Assembly: GCF_002799155.1 (NCBI RefSeq)
Contig: NZ_NERD01000002.1
Coordinates: forward strand, 1,860,001-1,924,000
Direction: 5' to 3'
From: Stenotrophomonas maltophilia
Lineage (GTDB): Bacteria; Pseudomonadota; Gammaproteobacteria; Xanthomonadales; Xanthomonadaceae
DNA length: 64,000 nucleotides
Positions 27,204 to 35,611 of the stretch are shown piece by piece. The notes beneath the pieces are model-generated. The model searched no databases, had not been told where the DNA came from, and saw only the letters and a list, made by a program, of their open reading frames with translations. The position numbers and the translations under genes were made by a program. Position 1 is the stretch's first letter. Each line of letters opens with the position of its first letter.

Positions 27204-27228
27204 GTGCCAACCAAGGTTGGCACCTACC
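27204..27228 (-). repeat. SMAG-type GTAG palindrome
   Basis: On the minus strand the element reads GGTAG, then a perfect 9-bp stem (GTGCCAACC against GGTTGGCAC, 2-nt loop). It lies just after the sensor kinase stop and before the GH92 stop, in the tail-to-tail gap, where it may also stabilise or terminate transcripts. Confidence 0.75.
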
Positions 27229-27270
27229 AGGTGCGGGGCAATGGCGGCGGCAGGACGGCGCCGCTCCGCA

Positions 27271-29622
27271 TCACCGGCTCATCGAATACGGCGCCTGCGC
27301 ACCCTGCCCCGGCCAGTCCTTGTTCGGCTCGGCCTGCATGCTGAAACGCAGCTCGCCGCCGGCCAGGATTTCGTCGTGGCGCAGGAAGGCGCGCTGCAGC
27401 GGCTTGCCGTTGAGGCTCACGCTGCCCACATAGGTGTGCTTGTCGTCCAGGCCATCGGCCACGATGGTGAACGTCTTGCCGTTGGGCAGGCGCATCGCGG
27501 TCTTCGGCAGGAACGGACGACCCAGGATGTACTCGCCCGAGCCCGGTGCCACCGGGTAGAAGCCCAGCGCGGTGAACACGTACCACGCCGACATCTGGCC
27601 GACGTCATCATTGCCGGCCAGGCCATCGGGGCGGTCGGCGTACTGGCTGTCCATGATCTGCTTCAGGCGCGCCTGCGTTCGCCACGGCTGGCCGGCATGC
27701 GAATACAGATAGGCCACATGATGGCTGGGCTCGTTGCCATGCGCATACCAGCCGATCAGGCCGGTGATATCTTCCATGTGCTCGAAGATGGACGGATCGA
27801 CCTTGGCGTTGAACACCTCATCGAGGCGCGCGAGCAGCTTGTCGCTGCCGCCGTGCGCGGCGGCCAGGCCGGCCACGTCCTGCGGCACGTACCATGAATA
27901 CTGCCAGGCATTGCCTTCGGTATAGTCGGTGCCGTAGCCGCTGGCGCTGGGGTCGAACGGCGTGCGGAAGCTGCCATCGCGATTGCGCGCTCGCATGAAG
28001 CCGGTGTCCTTGTCGAACGCGTTGCGCCAGTTGCCAGCACGCTTGTCGAAGGTGGCCGCGATATCGGCCTTGCCCATCGCCTGCGCCATGCGCGCGATGG
28101 TCCAGTCATCGAAGGCATATTCCAGCGTCTTGCTGGCCGCTTCGCCTTCCTCGTCGATCGGCACATAGCCCAGCTCGCGGTACTGCGCGATGCCGTCATA
28201 GGGGCCGTAGTTCGCGGTCTCGACCATCGCCTTCAACGCCTTGTCGGCGTCGAAGCCACGGATGCCCTTCACGTACGCATCGGCGATCACCGGCACGGCG
28301 TGGTAGCCGATCATGCACCAGTCTTCCAGGCCGTGGAACGACCACACCGGCAGCATGCCGTACGGGCTGTGCTCATGGTGGGCCAGCATCGAATTGACGA
28401 AGTCGCTGTTGCGCTTCTCCGGCTGCACCAGCGTCAGCAACGGATGCAGCGCGCGATAGGTATCCCACAGCGAGAACGTGGAGTAATTGGTATAGCCCTC
28501 GGCCTTGTGCACGGCGTTGTCCGGGCCGCGGTACTGGCCATCGGCATCCATGAACAGGGTCGGCCCCAACAGGGTGTGGTACAGCGCGGTATAGGCGCTG
28601 CGTCGCGCATGTTCCGGCGCATCGATATCGAGCACCGACAGCGCCTGCGTCCATTCCTGCTTTGCCTGCGCGCGAACGTGGTCAAAATCGAAGTCGGCCA
28701 CTTCCGCGTCGAGGTTGGCGATGGCACCGGCTTCGCTGACCGGTGAAATGGCCACCTTGACCACCAATGGTGCGTCCAGCTTGCCGAACGCGAACGTACC
28801 GACCAGCTGCCGCCCTTCGATCTGCGCACGCTGCGCTGGGTCCTTCTCACCCGGTGGCGGGAAGCCCTTGTAGACGATGTCCTGTTCGGTGTTGTGCAGC
28901 TCGTGCCCGGCCAGCGGTCGCGAGAAACGCATCGCGAAGTACAGCTGGCGGCCCGGCGCCCAGCCACGCGTCTCGCGGAAGCCGGTCACCGTGCCGTCGG
29001 CACGCACCCGCACCCGCGACCACAGCACCTTGCCCGGGTAGTCGTACATGCTGGTACGCATGTCCAGCAGCACCTTGGCGTCGGTGCCCTTGGGGAAGGC
29101 ATAGCGGTGCACGCCCACGCGCGCACTGGTGGTCAGCTCGGCGCGCACCTTGTAGTCGTCCAAGGTGACCGCGTAGTAGCCCGGCTCGGCCTTCTCGTCG
29201 TCATGGCGGAAGCGCGAGGCATAGCCGCTGCGAGGCTTCTGCGGATCGCCGCGCTCGAGGCCCGGCTCGCCGGTGAACGGCATCAGCAGGATGTCGCCCA
29301 GGTCGGAGTGACCGGTGCCCGAGAAGTGCGTGTGCGAGAAGCCGACGATGCTGCTGTCGTCGTAGCGGTAGCCCGCGGCCCAGCCGTAGGCCTTTTCGCG
29401 CGGCTGGATGCGCGTGTCCGGGCTGAGCTGGACCATGCCGAACGGCACCGTGGCGCCGGGGTAGGTGTGGCCTTCGCCGCCGGTACCAATGAACGGGTCA
29501 ACCGAGGCATAGGCCTTGTCGGCGACCGATCTGGCAGGAGTAGCAGAAGCCAGGCCGGAAGCGAACATCGCCGTGGCGGCGACAGCGATCAGGAGACGAC
29601 GGTCCAGCGTGGGCATCGGCAT
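27271..29622 (-). CDS. GH92 family alpha-1,2-mannosidase
   Basis: The roughly 783-residue protein has a signal peptide (after the start, to about SGLASATPARS) and a full GH92 fold. Diagnostic segments are FIGTGGEGHTYPGATVPFGMVQLSPD near the N-terminus, FSHTHFSGTGHSDLGD, YTEGNAWQYSW and AGNDDVGQMSAWYVF. GH92 enzymes are calcium-dependent exo-alpha-mannosidases that trim mannose from N-glycan-type or yeast mannan chains in the periplasm or outside. ATGs at 29622 and 29616 are alternatives. TGGATCGATYCA palindromes lie just upstream and 120 bp further up, suggesting a sugar-responsive repressor. Confidence 0.93.
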   Translation of the reverse strand: MPMPTLDRRLLIAVAATAMFASGLASATPARSVADKAYASVDPFIGTGGEGHTYPGATVPFGMVQLSPDTRIQPREKAYGWAAGYRYDDSSIVGFSHTHFSGTGHSDLGDILLMPFTGEPGLERGDPQKPRSGYASRFRHDDEKAEPGYYAVTLDDYKVRAELTTSARVGVHRYAFPKGTDAKVLLDMRTSMYDYPGKVLWSRVRVRADGTVTGFRETRGWAPGRQLYFAMRFSRPLAGHELHNTEQDIVYKGFPPPGEKDPAQRAQIEGRQLVGTFAFGKLDAPLVVKVAISPVSEAGAIANLDAEVADFDFDHVRAQAKQEWTQALSVLDIDAPEHARRSAYTALYHTLLGPTLFMDADGQYRGPDNAVHKAEGYTNYSTFSLWDTYRALHPLLTLVQPEKRNSDFVNSMLAHHEHSPYGMLPVWSFHGLEDWCMIGYHAVPVIADAYVKGIRGFDADKALKAMVETANYGPYDGIAQYRELGYVPIDEEGEAASKTLEYAFDDWTIARMAQAMGKADIAATFDKRAGNWRNAFDKDTGFMRARNRDGSFRTPFDPSASGYGTDYTEGNAWQYSWYVPQDVAGLAAAHGGSDKLLARLDEVFNAKVDPSIFEHMEDITGLIGWYAHGNEPSHHVAYLYSHAGQPWRTQARLKQIMDSQYADRPDGLAGNDDVGQMSAWYVFTALGFYPVAPGSGEYILGRPFLPKTAMRLPNGKTFTIVADGLDDKHTYVGSVSLNGKPLQRAFLRHDEILAGGELRFSMQAEPNKDWPGQGAQAPYSMSR

Positions 29623-29623
29623 T

Positions 29624-29635
29624 TGGATCGATTCA
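29624..29635. promoter_or_regulatory. Operator-like palindrome next to the GH92 start
   Basis: TGGATCGATTCA differs by one base from the perfect palindrome TGGATCGATCCA at 29743-29754. It sits 2 bp upstream of the GH92 ATG. The central A-x-CG-x-T core is the pattern of LacI-family operators. The pair could form a repressor loop about 119 bp in size. Confidence 0.55.
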
Positions 29636-29728
29636 GGTGGTGGCCAGATCCTAGCACTCACGTATCGGCGCCGCATGTTGCGCTGCGGCTGAACGGTTCC
29701 ACTGGCGCAGCCTATGGCAAGCAGAGAT

Positions 29729-29754
29729 TGCAATTAATTGCATGGATCGATCCA
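29729..29754. promoter_or_regulatory. Two abutting palindromes upstream of GH92
   Basis: TGCAATTAATTGCA (29729-29742) and TGGATCGATCCA (29743-29754) are both perfect palindromes and touch each other. The first is strikingly AT-rich for this genome. The second repeats the site next to the GH92 start. They lie about 107 bp upstream of GH92 and 215 bp upstream of the autotransporter, so they probably serve GH92. Confidence 0.6.
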
Positions 29755-29968
29755 GACACGCTTGCCACACTGTCCCCAAGCCTGGCACAGCGGTGCAAAG
29801 CCTGTGGCGGCATTCGCAGTACTCATGCGCCCCTCCCCCACTTTGCAGCCACGGGCTGGCAAAGGCACCGAAATCACTTCGCCCCCCGCGTCATCCCGGC
29901 CTTTTGTTCACAGCGACGAAGGGAATGCGATCCCTTTCCTGAAGTTCGATTCCTACAGGAGTTCCACG

Positions 29969-32287
29969 ATGAAGATCGCAGTTCGTCATTCCCTTGCACT
30001 GGCCATCGCCGCCGGCATCGCCCTCGCGCACACGGCGCAGGCCGGCAGTCTTGGACCTGGCCAGGGCGCCGAGGTCAACCCGGGCGACACGCCCGAAACA
30101 TGGGTCCTGAACGGCGCAGGGTTGAATGCCAAGCCAGGCGCCCGTCTTCTGGGGATCAATGCAACCAACAGATCCGACATCATCGCAATTGGTACATCCA
30201 TTGAGGGGCGGGTCAACCTGACCAACAGCTCAATTACGCTGATCCAGGGCACCCTACACAACACCGCTGGCCCCGCCCTGAGCCTGACCACCTCCGGTGG
30301 CGGTGCCGGCTGGTCGATCGCATTCATCGAGCGCAGCACAGTGTCCGGTGCCGGCTTCGGCGGCAGTGCCACACAGGGTGCTGCCCTGACGCTGGACGCA
30401 AGCCGGCTTGAGGGTACGTTCAACTCCAGCGGCACCTTTGACCGCGGCATTGGATTCCTGCTGGCCGACCCAGCCCACCTGCTTGCCCGGAATGGAAGCA
30501 CCCTCATTGGTGACGACGCTGGCATTACGGCATCGTATCAACTGGCCGCGCCCGGTGATCGAGGCAATGTGGAAATAGACGCGTCCCGCGTCGAAGGTCG
30601 AAACGGCGCGGGTATACACGTCGTGCGCCTTGGCAGCCGGCCTTCTGTCGTCGCGACGTTCAATTTCCGCAACGGCAGCGAGTTGATCGGCGGCAGCGGA
30701 ACCGCACTCCTGGTTGAGGATGCGGGCGCAGTGATCGACCTGAATCTGGATGCCTCGCGCGCGACCGGCGGCATTGTCAACGCAGCCGGTGGCACGGTTG
30801 ACGTCGCACTGTCCAACGGCGCGAGCATCACCGGCGTCATGACCAGCGTCACCAGCGCCACGCTGGACTCGGCCACCTGGAACATGACCGGAAACTCCAC
30901 GGTCGGTGCTCTCAGCCTCGGCAATGGCACCGTCTCCCTGGGCGACGGCTCCGCCTTCCACACGCTCAACGTGGCTGGCAACTTCAGCGGCGCGGATGGC
31001 ACGATCGTGTTCAACACCCTGCTGGCTGGCGATGATGCGGCCACCGACAGGCTCGTCATCGGCGGCGACACCAGCGGCACGGCCAACGTGCGCGTCAACA
31101 ACGTAGGGGGTGCCGGTGCGCAGACCCACCAAGGCATCCAGTTGATCCAGGTCGGCGGTGCCTCCAATGGCCAGTTCAACCTGGCCGGCCGCGCGGTGGG
31201 CGGTCAGTACGAGTACTTCCTGCACAAGGGCACTGGCACCGACGGCAACTGGTACCTGCGCTCGCAGCTGCCGACCGTGCCGGACCCGTGTGTTGTCGAT
31301 CCCCGCCTACCGCAATGCCGACCGATCGATCCCGTGGAGCCCGTGGATCCGATTGAACCGGAACCGGTGCTGCGCCCGGAACCGGGTGCCTACCTGGCCA
31401 ATCTGCAGGCCGCGCAGAACATGTTCCGCCTCGGCTATCACGACCGGCATGCCGGCCAGAACAGCGGCCGCGCCTGGGCGCGCGTGGATGGTTCGCGCAA
31501 TGGCTTCGATGCGGTCAGCAAGCAACTGGATATCCGAGGCAACAGCCAGGCGCTGACTGTCGGTGCCGATCTATGGCGTCACGATTCGGGTAGCAGCGCG
31601 GGTGTAGTGCTGTCCAGCGGTAATGCCACCAGCACCTCCACCAATGAACTGACCGGCTACTACGCCCGCGGCAAGGTGAAGGGCGAAGCACTGGGCCTCT
31701 ACGGCACCTTGCGCGGCGGCAATGGATCCGATCCGTATGCAGGTTTCTACGTGGATGGCTCGGTGCAGCGTGCGCAGTTCCGCAACCGCGTGGAGGGCAT
31801 CGGCCTGGCAGCCGAGCGCTACGACAGCCGCGCCTGGCAGGGTGCGGTGGAAACCGGCTACGCGTTCCGTGTAGGCGGCGCCCGCAATGGCGGCCTCTAT
31901 CTGGAGCCGCAGCTGCAGGTGGGCTACACACGCTGGGACAGCAACCGCCACACCGAAGCCAACGGCACGGTGGTGGGTGCGGAGAACGCCAACGGCCTGT
32001 TCGGCCGTGCGGGCCTACGCCTGTCCGGCGTGACCCGCTGGGGCAACGGGTCCACCGAGGTGCAGCCGTACCTGGCCGCCCACTGGCTGCATACCCGTGC
32101 CGAATCGCAGATCCGCATGGATGACGAGGTGGTGGATGCCCGCATTCCGCGCAGCCGTGGCGAGTTCAGTGCCGGTGCGTCGCTGAAGTTCAGCAACGGC
32201 ATCGGCGCCTGGGGTGGGCTGTCGCTGCAACACGCCAGTGGCTATCACCAGACCAGTGCGCAGGTGGGCATGAGCTACCACTGGTAA
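29969..32287 (+). CDS. Autotransporter (type Va), AIDA/pertactin-like
   Basis: This 772-residue protein has a signal peptide (to about residue 25, HTAQA), a beta-helix passenger (about 26-435) rich in Gly, Ser, Asn and Thr, a Pro/Glu-rich hinge (about 438-475, PVEPVDPIEPEP), and an autotransporter barrel to the C-terminal SYHW. A good ribosome binding site (AGGAG) precedes the ATG at 29969. Such proteins place their passenger on the cell surface and often act in adhesion or biofilm. Passenger codons are less GC3-biased than the barrel, so the passenger may evolve faster or have been exchanged. Confidence 0.9.
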   Translation: MKIAVRHSLALAIAAGIALAHTAQAGSLGPGQGAEVNPGDTPETWVLNGAGLNAKPGARLLGINATNRSDIIAIGTSIEGRVNLTNSSITLIQGTLHNTAGPALSLTTSGGGAGWSIAFIERSTVSGAGFGGSATQGAALTLDASRLEGTFNSSGTFDRGIGFLLADPAHLLARNGSTLIGDDAGITASYQLAAPGDRGNVEIDASRVEGRNGAGIHVVRLGSRPSVVATFNFRNGSELIGGSGTALLVEDAGAVIDLNLDASRATGGIVNAAGGTVDVALSNGASITGVMTSVTSATLDSATWNMTGNSTVGALSLGNGTVSLGDGSAFHTLNVAGNFSGADGTIVFNTLLAGDDAATDRLVIGGDTSGTANVRVNNVGGAGAQTHQGIQLIQVGGASNGQFNLAGRAVGGQYEYFLHKGTGTDGNWYLRSQLPTVPDPCVVDPRLPQCRPIDPVEPVDPIEPEPVLRPEPGAYLANLQAAQNMFRLGYHDRHAGQNSGRAWARVDGSRNGFDAVSKQLDIRGNSQALTVGADLWRHDSGSSAGVVLSSGNATSTSTNELTGYYARGKVKGEALGLYGTLRGGNGSDPYAGFYVDGSVQRAQFRNRVEGIGLAAERYDSRAWQGAVETGYAFRVGGARNGGLYLEPQLQVGYTRWDSNRHTEANGTVVGAENANGLFGRAGLRLSGVTRWGNGSTEVQPYLAAHWLHTRAESQIRMDDEVVDARIPRSRGEFSAGASLKFSNGIGAWGGLSLQHASGYHQTSAQVGMSYHW

Positions 32288-32426
32288 GGCGTTTGGGCCT
32301 GGAGAAGGCGACTCCGGCGCAGGCCCGGGCCGCCCTTTGCTGTTGGGCGGCATGAAGGGTTGCACGACGCGCGGGCCTCGTTGCATTGAACCGTGCGGCA
32401 CAATCGGGCACGGCTTTGCTGGACGT

Positions 32427-32447
32427 CCGTGGAGCTTGGCTCCACGG
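32427..32447. terminator. Strong hairpin between converging autotransporter and thioredoxin genes
   Basis: A perfect 9-bp stem (CCGTGGAGC against GCTCCACGG) with a 3-nt loop lies between the convergent 3' ends. No T-run is present. It resembles SMAG stems but lacks a clear GTAG head, so it may be a bidirectional terminator or a degenerate repeat. Confidence 0.5.
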
Positions 32448-32491
32448 CAATCAGTTGAGCGTGGCGCGACGCCGCATAAGGCGGGTACCGA

Positions 32492-32815
32492 TCAATCGGG
32501 TAGCGCGCTCTCCAAGGTTGCCAGATCTGCGCGTTCCACCGGCCGCACCACCCGCGCCACTTCCTGGCCGTCACGCAGCAGGACCACGGTTGGCCACAGC
32601 TTCACCTGGAACGAGCGACCCAGCGGCTTGCCCTTGCCATCCTCGATCTTCCAGTGCGGCAGGTCGTGCGCATCCACGACTGCCTGCAGCGCCGGTTGCG
32701 CAGCCTGGCAGTGGCCACACCACGGCGCGCCGAACTCCAGCAGCAGCCAACCGGCCTGCGCATCAACATCGGCGCGGGCCGGTTCGGCGGCAACATGGTC
32801 ACGCATGAATGGCAT
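32492..32815 (-). CDS. Thioredoxin family protein
   Basis: The 107-residue protein has a thioredoxin fold with active site WCGHC in LLLEFGAPWCGHCQAAQPAL and the cis-Pro segment KLWPTVVLLRDGQEV. It has no clear signal peptide, so it is likely cytoplasmic. It follows the host-attachment-type gene after 5 bp on the same strand, which suggests a short operon. Alternative start: ATG at 32806. It resembles thioredoxin-like proteins of Xanthomonadaceae rather than the main thioredoxin TrxA. Confidence 0.85.
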   Translation of the reverse strand: MPFMRDHVAAEPARADVDAQAGWLLLEFGAPWCGHCQAAQPALQAVVDAHDLPHWKIEDGKGKPLGRSFQVKLWPTVVLLRDGQEVARVVRPVERADLATLESALPD

Positions 32816-32820
32816 GCGTG

Positions 32821-33237
32821 CTACGCCGCCAGCGCTTTCTGGATGTCTTCCAGCGGCGCGTTGGTCAGGTCCTTGGCGATATCACCCAGCAGGCGCGCCT
32901 GGACCTCCTTGTGCAGCAGCGGCCGGATGCGCCCCAGCGTGGTCGGGTCGGCCACCAGTACCAGGTGCGCATAGCGGTTGTTCAGTGCATCCTCGTTGAG
33001 CTGCTCGGCGACCTGCTTGGCGAACGTCGCTTCGTTGAGCTGTGAGATGGACATGTCCTTTGGCACCGCCCCGGCCGGGCCCTGCCCGGATACACCCTGC
33101 TCGCTGATGTCCTGCAGCCGCAGCTCGCCTTCCTGCTTCAGGGCCAGCTGATGCTCGCTGCCAACGTTGGTGAACACGCGGGCCGAACCACCATCGGCGA
33201 CGATGATCAGCGTACCTTCGGGAATGCGACGGGTCAT
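32821..33237 (-). CDS. Host attachment protein family (AtsE-like)
   Basis: The 138-residue protein matches the host-attachment / baeRF-related family, with TLIIVADGGSARVFTN at the N-terminus and LVLVADPTTLGRIRPLLHKEV near the end. The family is named after Agrobacterium attachment loci, but its real function is uncertain; the fold relates to archaeal release factor-like proteins. I chose the ATG at 33237 because it has a clear AAGGAG ribosome binding site. It leads a two-gene unit with the thioredoxin gene. Confidence 0.85.
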   Translation of the reverse strand: MTRRIPEGTLIIVADGGSARVFTNVGSEHQLALKQEGELRLQDISEQGVSGQGPAGAVPKDMSISQLNEATFAKQVAEQLNEDALNNRYAHLVLVADPTTLGRIRPLLHKEVQARLLGDIAKDLTNAPLEDIQKALAA

Positions 33238-33809
33238 GCGATGCTCCTTCTCGATTGCGTTCACCCCCACCGTAGACAGCACGGTGTGAGCGCTGCGGCC
33301 AGAGTTCGTTCAACACATGTCATTGCGTTGCATTCGCGCATGAACAGGCGCGATGGAACACAGCGTGCAGATCAGCCCGCTTCGCTGCATGCTCACGCCA
33401 ATGCCGTTATGATGAACGGATGATCGACATGACCCACTACGTGACGGGCGCACCTGTTACGTGGGAAGCACTGCCGACCGGCGCTTCGCTTGCCACGAAT
33501 GCTCCCGCCCTGCATTTCCATCGCCTCGCGCTGGATCCCGGCGGATGACGCCCGCAGGCCCGTTGCCTGCACTCCCTACGCTGATGTGACCCCCGGCCGC
33601 TGACTGCGCGGCCGCTGTGATTGCGTTGCTGCGTTTCCGCCATGGCAGCGGTGCTTTGCCATGCGCGGGGCGTTGCGCCTGCACACATTCCCCGGCCCCC
33701 ACGCCACTCACCGATGCCCCTGCGCCCCCTGCGCCTGCATCGCCGTTTCCGATTTCCGGGACCTGTCTCACCGCACATTTCCCCTCTTCTACCTACAAGG
33801 GAGCCCCCC
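33238..33809. other. 572-bp gap upstream of the ProP-like gene with one doubtful small ORF
   Basis: The gap holds the promoters of the host-attachment-type gene and of the ProP-like transporter. It also holds a 42-codon open frame (33420-33548) followed closely by a perfect 6-bp hairpin (GCAGGC, 33554-33570), and a 7-bp hairpin CGGCCGC (33594-33614). I see no convincing promoter hexamers. Confidence 0.5.
33420..33548 (+). CDS. Doubtful 42-residue ORF
   Basis: The frame starts ATG ATC GAC at 33420 and reads MIDMTHYVTGAPVTWEALPT near its start. It has no recognised relative and no clear ribosome binding site. The perfect hairpin 6 bp after its stop is the main reason to keep it. It could be a remnant of a larger gene or chance. 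Treat as unproven. Confidence 0.2.
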   Translation: MIDMTHYVTGAPVTWEALPTGASLATNAPALHFHRLALDPGG

Positions 33810-35297
33810 ATGCAGGACACCCCCGATGCACATGCCCATTTCGGCTGGTTCAAGCGCCGCCGCCACCTGAAGGTCGATGAGATCACCGTCGTCGACAAGC
33901 CCATGCTCAAGCGCGCCGTCGGCGCCGCCGCCCTCGGCAATGCCATGGAGTGGTTCGACTTTGGTGTCTACGGCTATCTGGCCGTCACCATCGGCCAGGT
34001 GTTCTTCCCGTCCAGCAATCCCACCGCACAGGTGATCGCCGCGTTCGCCACCTTCACCGTGGCGTTCCTGGTGCGCCCTCTGGGCGGCCTGGTATTCGGC
34101 CCGCTGGGTGATCGCTACGGCCGCCAGAAAGTGCTGGCATTCACCATGATCCTGATGGCGCTGGGCACCTTTGCGATCGGCCTGATTCCCGCCTACGAGC
34201 GCATCGGCATCTGGGCGCCGGTGCTGTTGCTGCTGGCACGCGTGGTACAGGGCTTCTCCACCGGTGGCGAGTATGGCGGCGCGGCCACCTTCATCGCCGA
34301 GTACTCCACCGACCGCAACCGCGGCCTGATGGGCAGCTGGCTGGAGTTCGGCACGCTGGGCGGCTATATCGCCGGCGCCGGTACCGTAACGGCACTGCAC
34401 ATGCTGTTGAGCAGCGAACAGATGCTGGACTGGGGCTGGCGCATTCCGTTCCTGGTGGCCGGCCCGCTGGGCCTGCTCGGCCTGTACATGCGCATGAGGC
34501 TGGAGGAAACCCCGGCATTCCGCGCTTTTGCCGAAGAAGCCGAAAAGCGCGAGCACGACCGGCCCGGGCTGGGCGCGCTGTTGCAGGTACATGGCCGCCA
34601 GCTGCTGGTCTGCATGGGCCTGGTGCTGGTGTTCAACGTGACCGATTACATGCTGCTGACCTACATGCCCAGCTACCTCAGCGTCACCATGGGCTACGCC
34701 GAGAGCAAGGGCCTGCTGCTGATCATCATCGTGATGCTGGTGATGATGCCGCTGAACATCGTCGGCGGGTTGTTCAGTGACAAGCTGGGCCGCCGCCCGA
34801 TGATCATCGGCGCCTGCATCGCGTTGCTGGTGCTGGCGGTGCCGTGCCTGCTGCTGGTCGGCAGCGGCAATGATGGGCTGATCTTCCTCGGGCTGATGCT
34901 GCTGGGGCTGGCGCTGGTGTGCTTCACCAGTTCGATGCCATCCACGCTGCCGGCACTGTTCTATACCCCGGTGCGCTACAGCGCGCTGTCGATCGCCTTC
35001 AACGTGTCGGTGTCGCTGTTCGGTGGCACCACGCCGCTGGTGACCGCGTGGCTGGTGGAACGCACCGGCGACCCGCTGGTACCGGCCTACTACCTGATGG
35101 GCGCGGCGGTGATCGGCCTGGTGACCATGCTGTTCGTGAAGGAGACCGCCGGCCTGCCGCTGCGCGGTTCGCCGCCGGCCGTCGGCTGCAGGAAGGAAGC
35201 CGCTGCGCTGTTGAAGAGCGATGTACCCGTGACGGTGGATCCGAACCTGCCACCGCTACCGGACGTTGCGGAACCCGAGCAGGTGAAGCCGGCCTGA
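33810..35297 (+). CDS. MFS metabolite/H+ symporter, ProP-like
   Basis: The 495-residue transporter has 12 membrane spans and the MHS family hallmarks GNAMEWFDFGVYGYLAV, GDRYGRQKVL (motif A) and GFSTGGEYGGAATFIAEY. It is closest to ProP-type proline/betaine or to dicarboxylate symporters of this family, which import osmolytes or organic acids with protons. The start is ATG 33810 with AGGGAG upstream. The C-terminus carries an extra Pro/Val-rich tail instead of the ProP coiled coil, so an osmosensory role is doubtful. Confidence 0.88.
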   Translation: MQDTPDAHAHFGWFKRRRHLKVDEITVVDKPMLKRAVGAAALGNAMEWFDFGVYGYLAVTIGQVFFPSSNPTAQVIAAFATFTVAFLVRPLGGLVFGPLGDRYGRQKVLAFTMILMALGTFAIGLIPAYERIGIWAPVLLLLARVVQGFSTGGEYGGAATFIAEYSTDRNRGLMGSWLEFGTLGGYIAGAGTVTALHMLLSSEQMLDWGWRIPFLVAGPLGLLGLYMRMRLEETPAFRAFAEEAEKREHDRPGLGALLQVHGRQLLVCMGLVLVFNVTDYMLLTYMPSYLSVTMGYAESKGLLLIIIVMLVMMPLNIVGGLFSDKLGRRPMIIGACIALLVLAVPCLLLVGSGNDGLIFLGLMLLGLALVCFTSSMPSTLPALFYTPVRYSALSIAFNVSVSLFGGTTPLVTAWLVERTGDPLVPAYYLMGAAVIGLVTMLFVKETAGLPLRGSPPAVGCRKEAAALLKSDVPVTVDPNLPPLPDVAEPEQVKPA

Positions 35298-35348
35298 GGC
35301 TGGGCGCAGAACGCGATCCTCGCTTGGCGTGGATCCCAGGGGACACTG

Positions 35349-35375
35349 GCGCCGGGTGCATACACCCGGCGCTAC
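35349..35375 (-). repeat. SMAG-type GTAG palindrome after the ProP-like gene
   Basis: On the minus strand it reads GTAG-CGCCGGGTG with a perfect 10-bp stem (GCGCCGGGTG against CACCCGGCGC, 4-nt loop CATA). It lies about 50 bp after the transporter stop and may also terminate it. Confidence 0.7.
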
Positions 35376-35382
35376 GTTGGCG

Positions 35383-35598
35383 TTACTTCTTGATGCGGGC
35401 CAGCTTCCCCGGCGTCCAGCGCAGCATCCAGGTGTAGTGACCCTCCGGCGGGCAGACGTGGCGGTTCGGGCTCTTCCATTCACAGACTGTTGCCCCGGCA
35501 GTGACTGTGAAATCGACAATGATGCGATCACCCTGGTTGCGGATGACGCGGATGGCGCCAGGAATCTGTCCAGCCGTGCAGCCCAGGCATCCACGCAT
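35383..35598 (-). CDS. Small hypothetical protein, start uncertain
   Basis: The open frame codes for up to 71 residues and ends KLARIKK. The middle part (GDRIIVDFTVTAGATVCEWKSPNRHVCPPEGHYTWMLRW) has plausible coding character and two cysteines, but no family is recognised. The ATG at 35598 lies inside a SMAG stem, which makes that start doubtful; a later GTG in-frame is possible. It lies between zeta toxin and the transporter on the same strand as the toxin. Confidence 0.35.
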   Translation of the reverse strand: MRGCLGCTAGQIPGAIRVIRNQGDRIIVDFTVTAGATVCEWKSPNRHVCPPEGHYTWMLRWTPGKLARIKK

Positions 35599-35611
35599 GG
35601 CGTGGATCTAC
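35589..35611 (-). repeat. SMAG-type GTAG palindrome overlapping the zeta toxin stop
   Basis: On the minus strand it reads GTAGATCCACGCCATGCGTGGAT, with a perfect 8-bp stem (ATCCACGC against GCGTGGAT, loop of 3). The TAG of its head is the stop codon of the zeta toxin-like gene (35608-35610). Confidence 0.85.

Larger units (their letters stand above)
29623..29968. other. Divergent intergenic region of GH92 and autotransporter
   Basis: This 346-bp stretch has no credible gene. It holds a TGGATCGATTCA half-conserved palindrome next to the GH92 start, adjacent palindromes at 29729-29754, and a 6-bp AAGGGA hairpin stem (29919-29936) in the presumed autotransporter leader, followed by a GGAG ribosome binding site near 29958. 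Confidence 0.6.
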
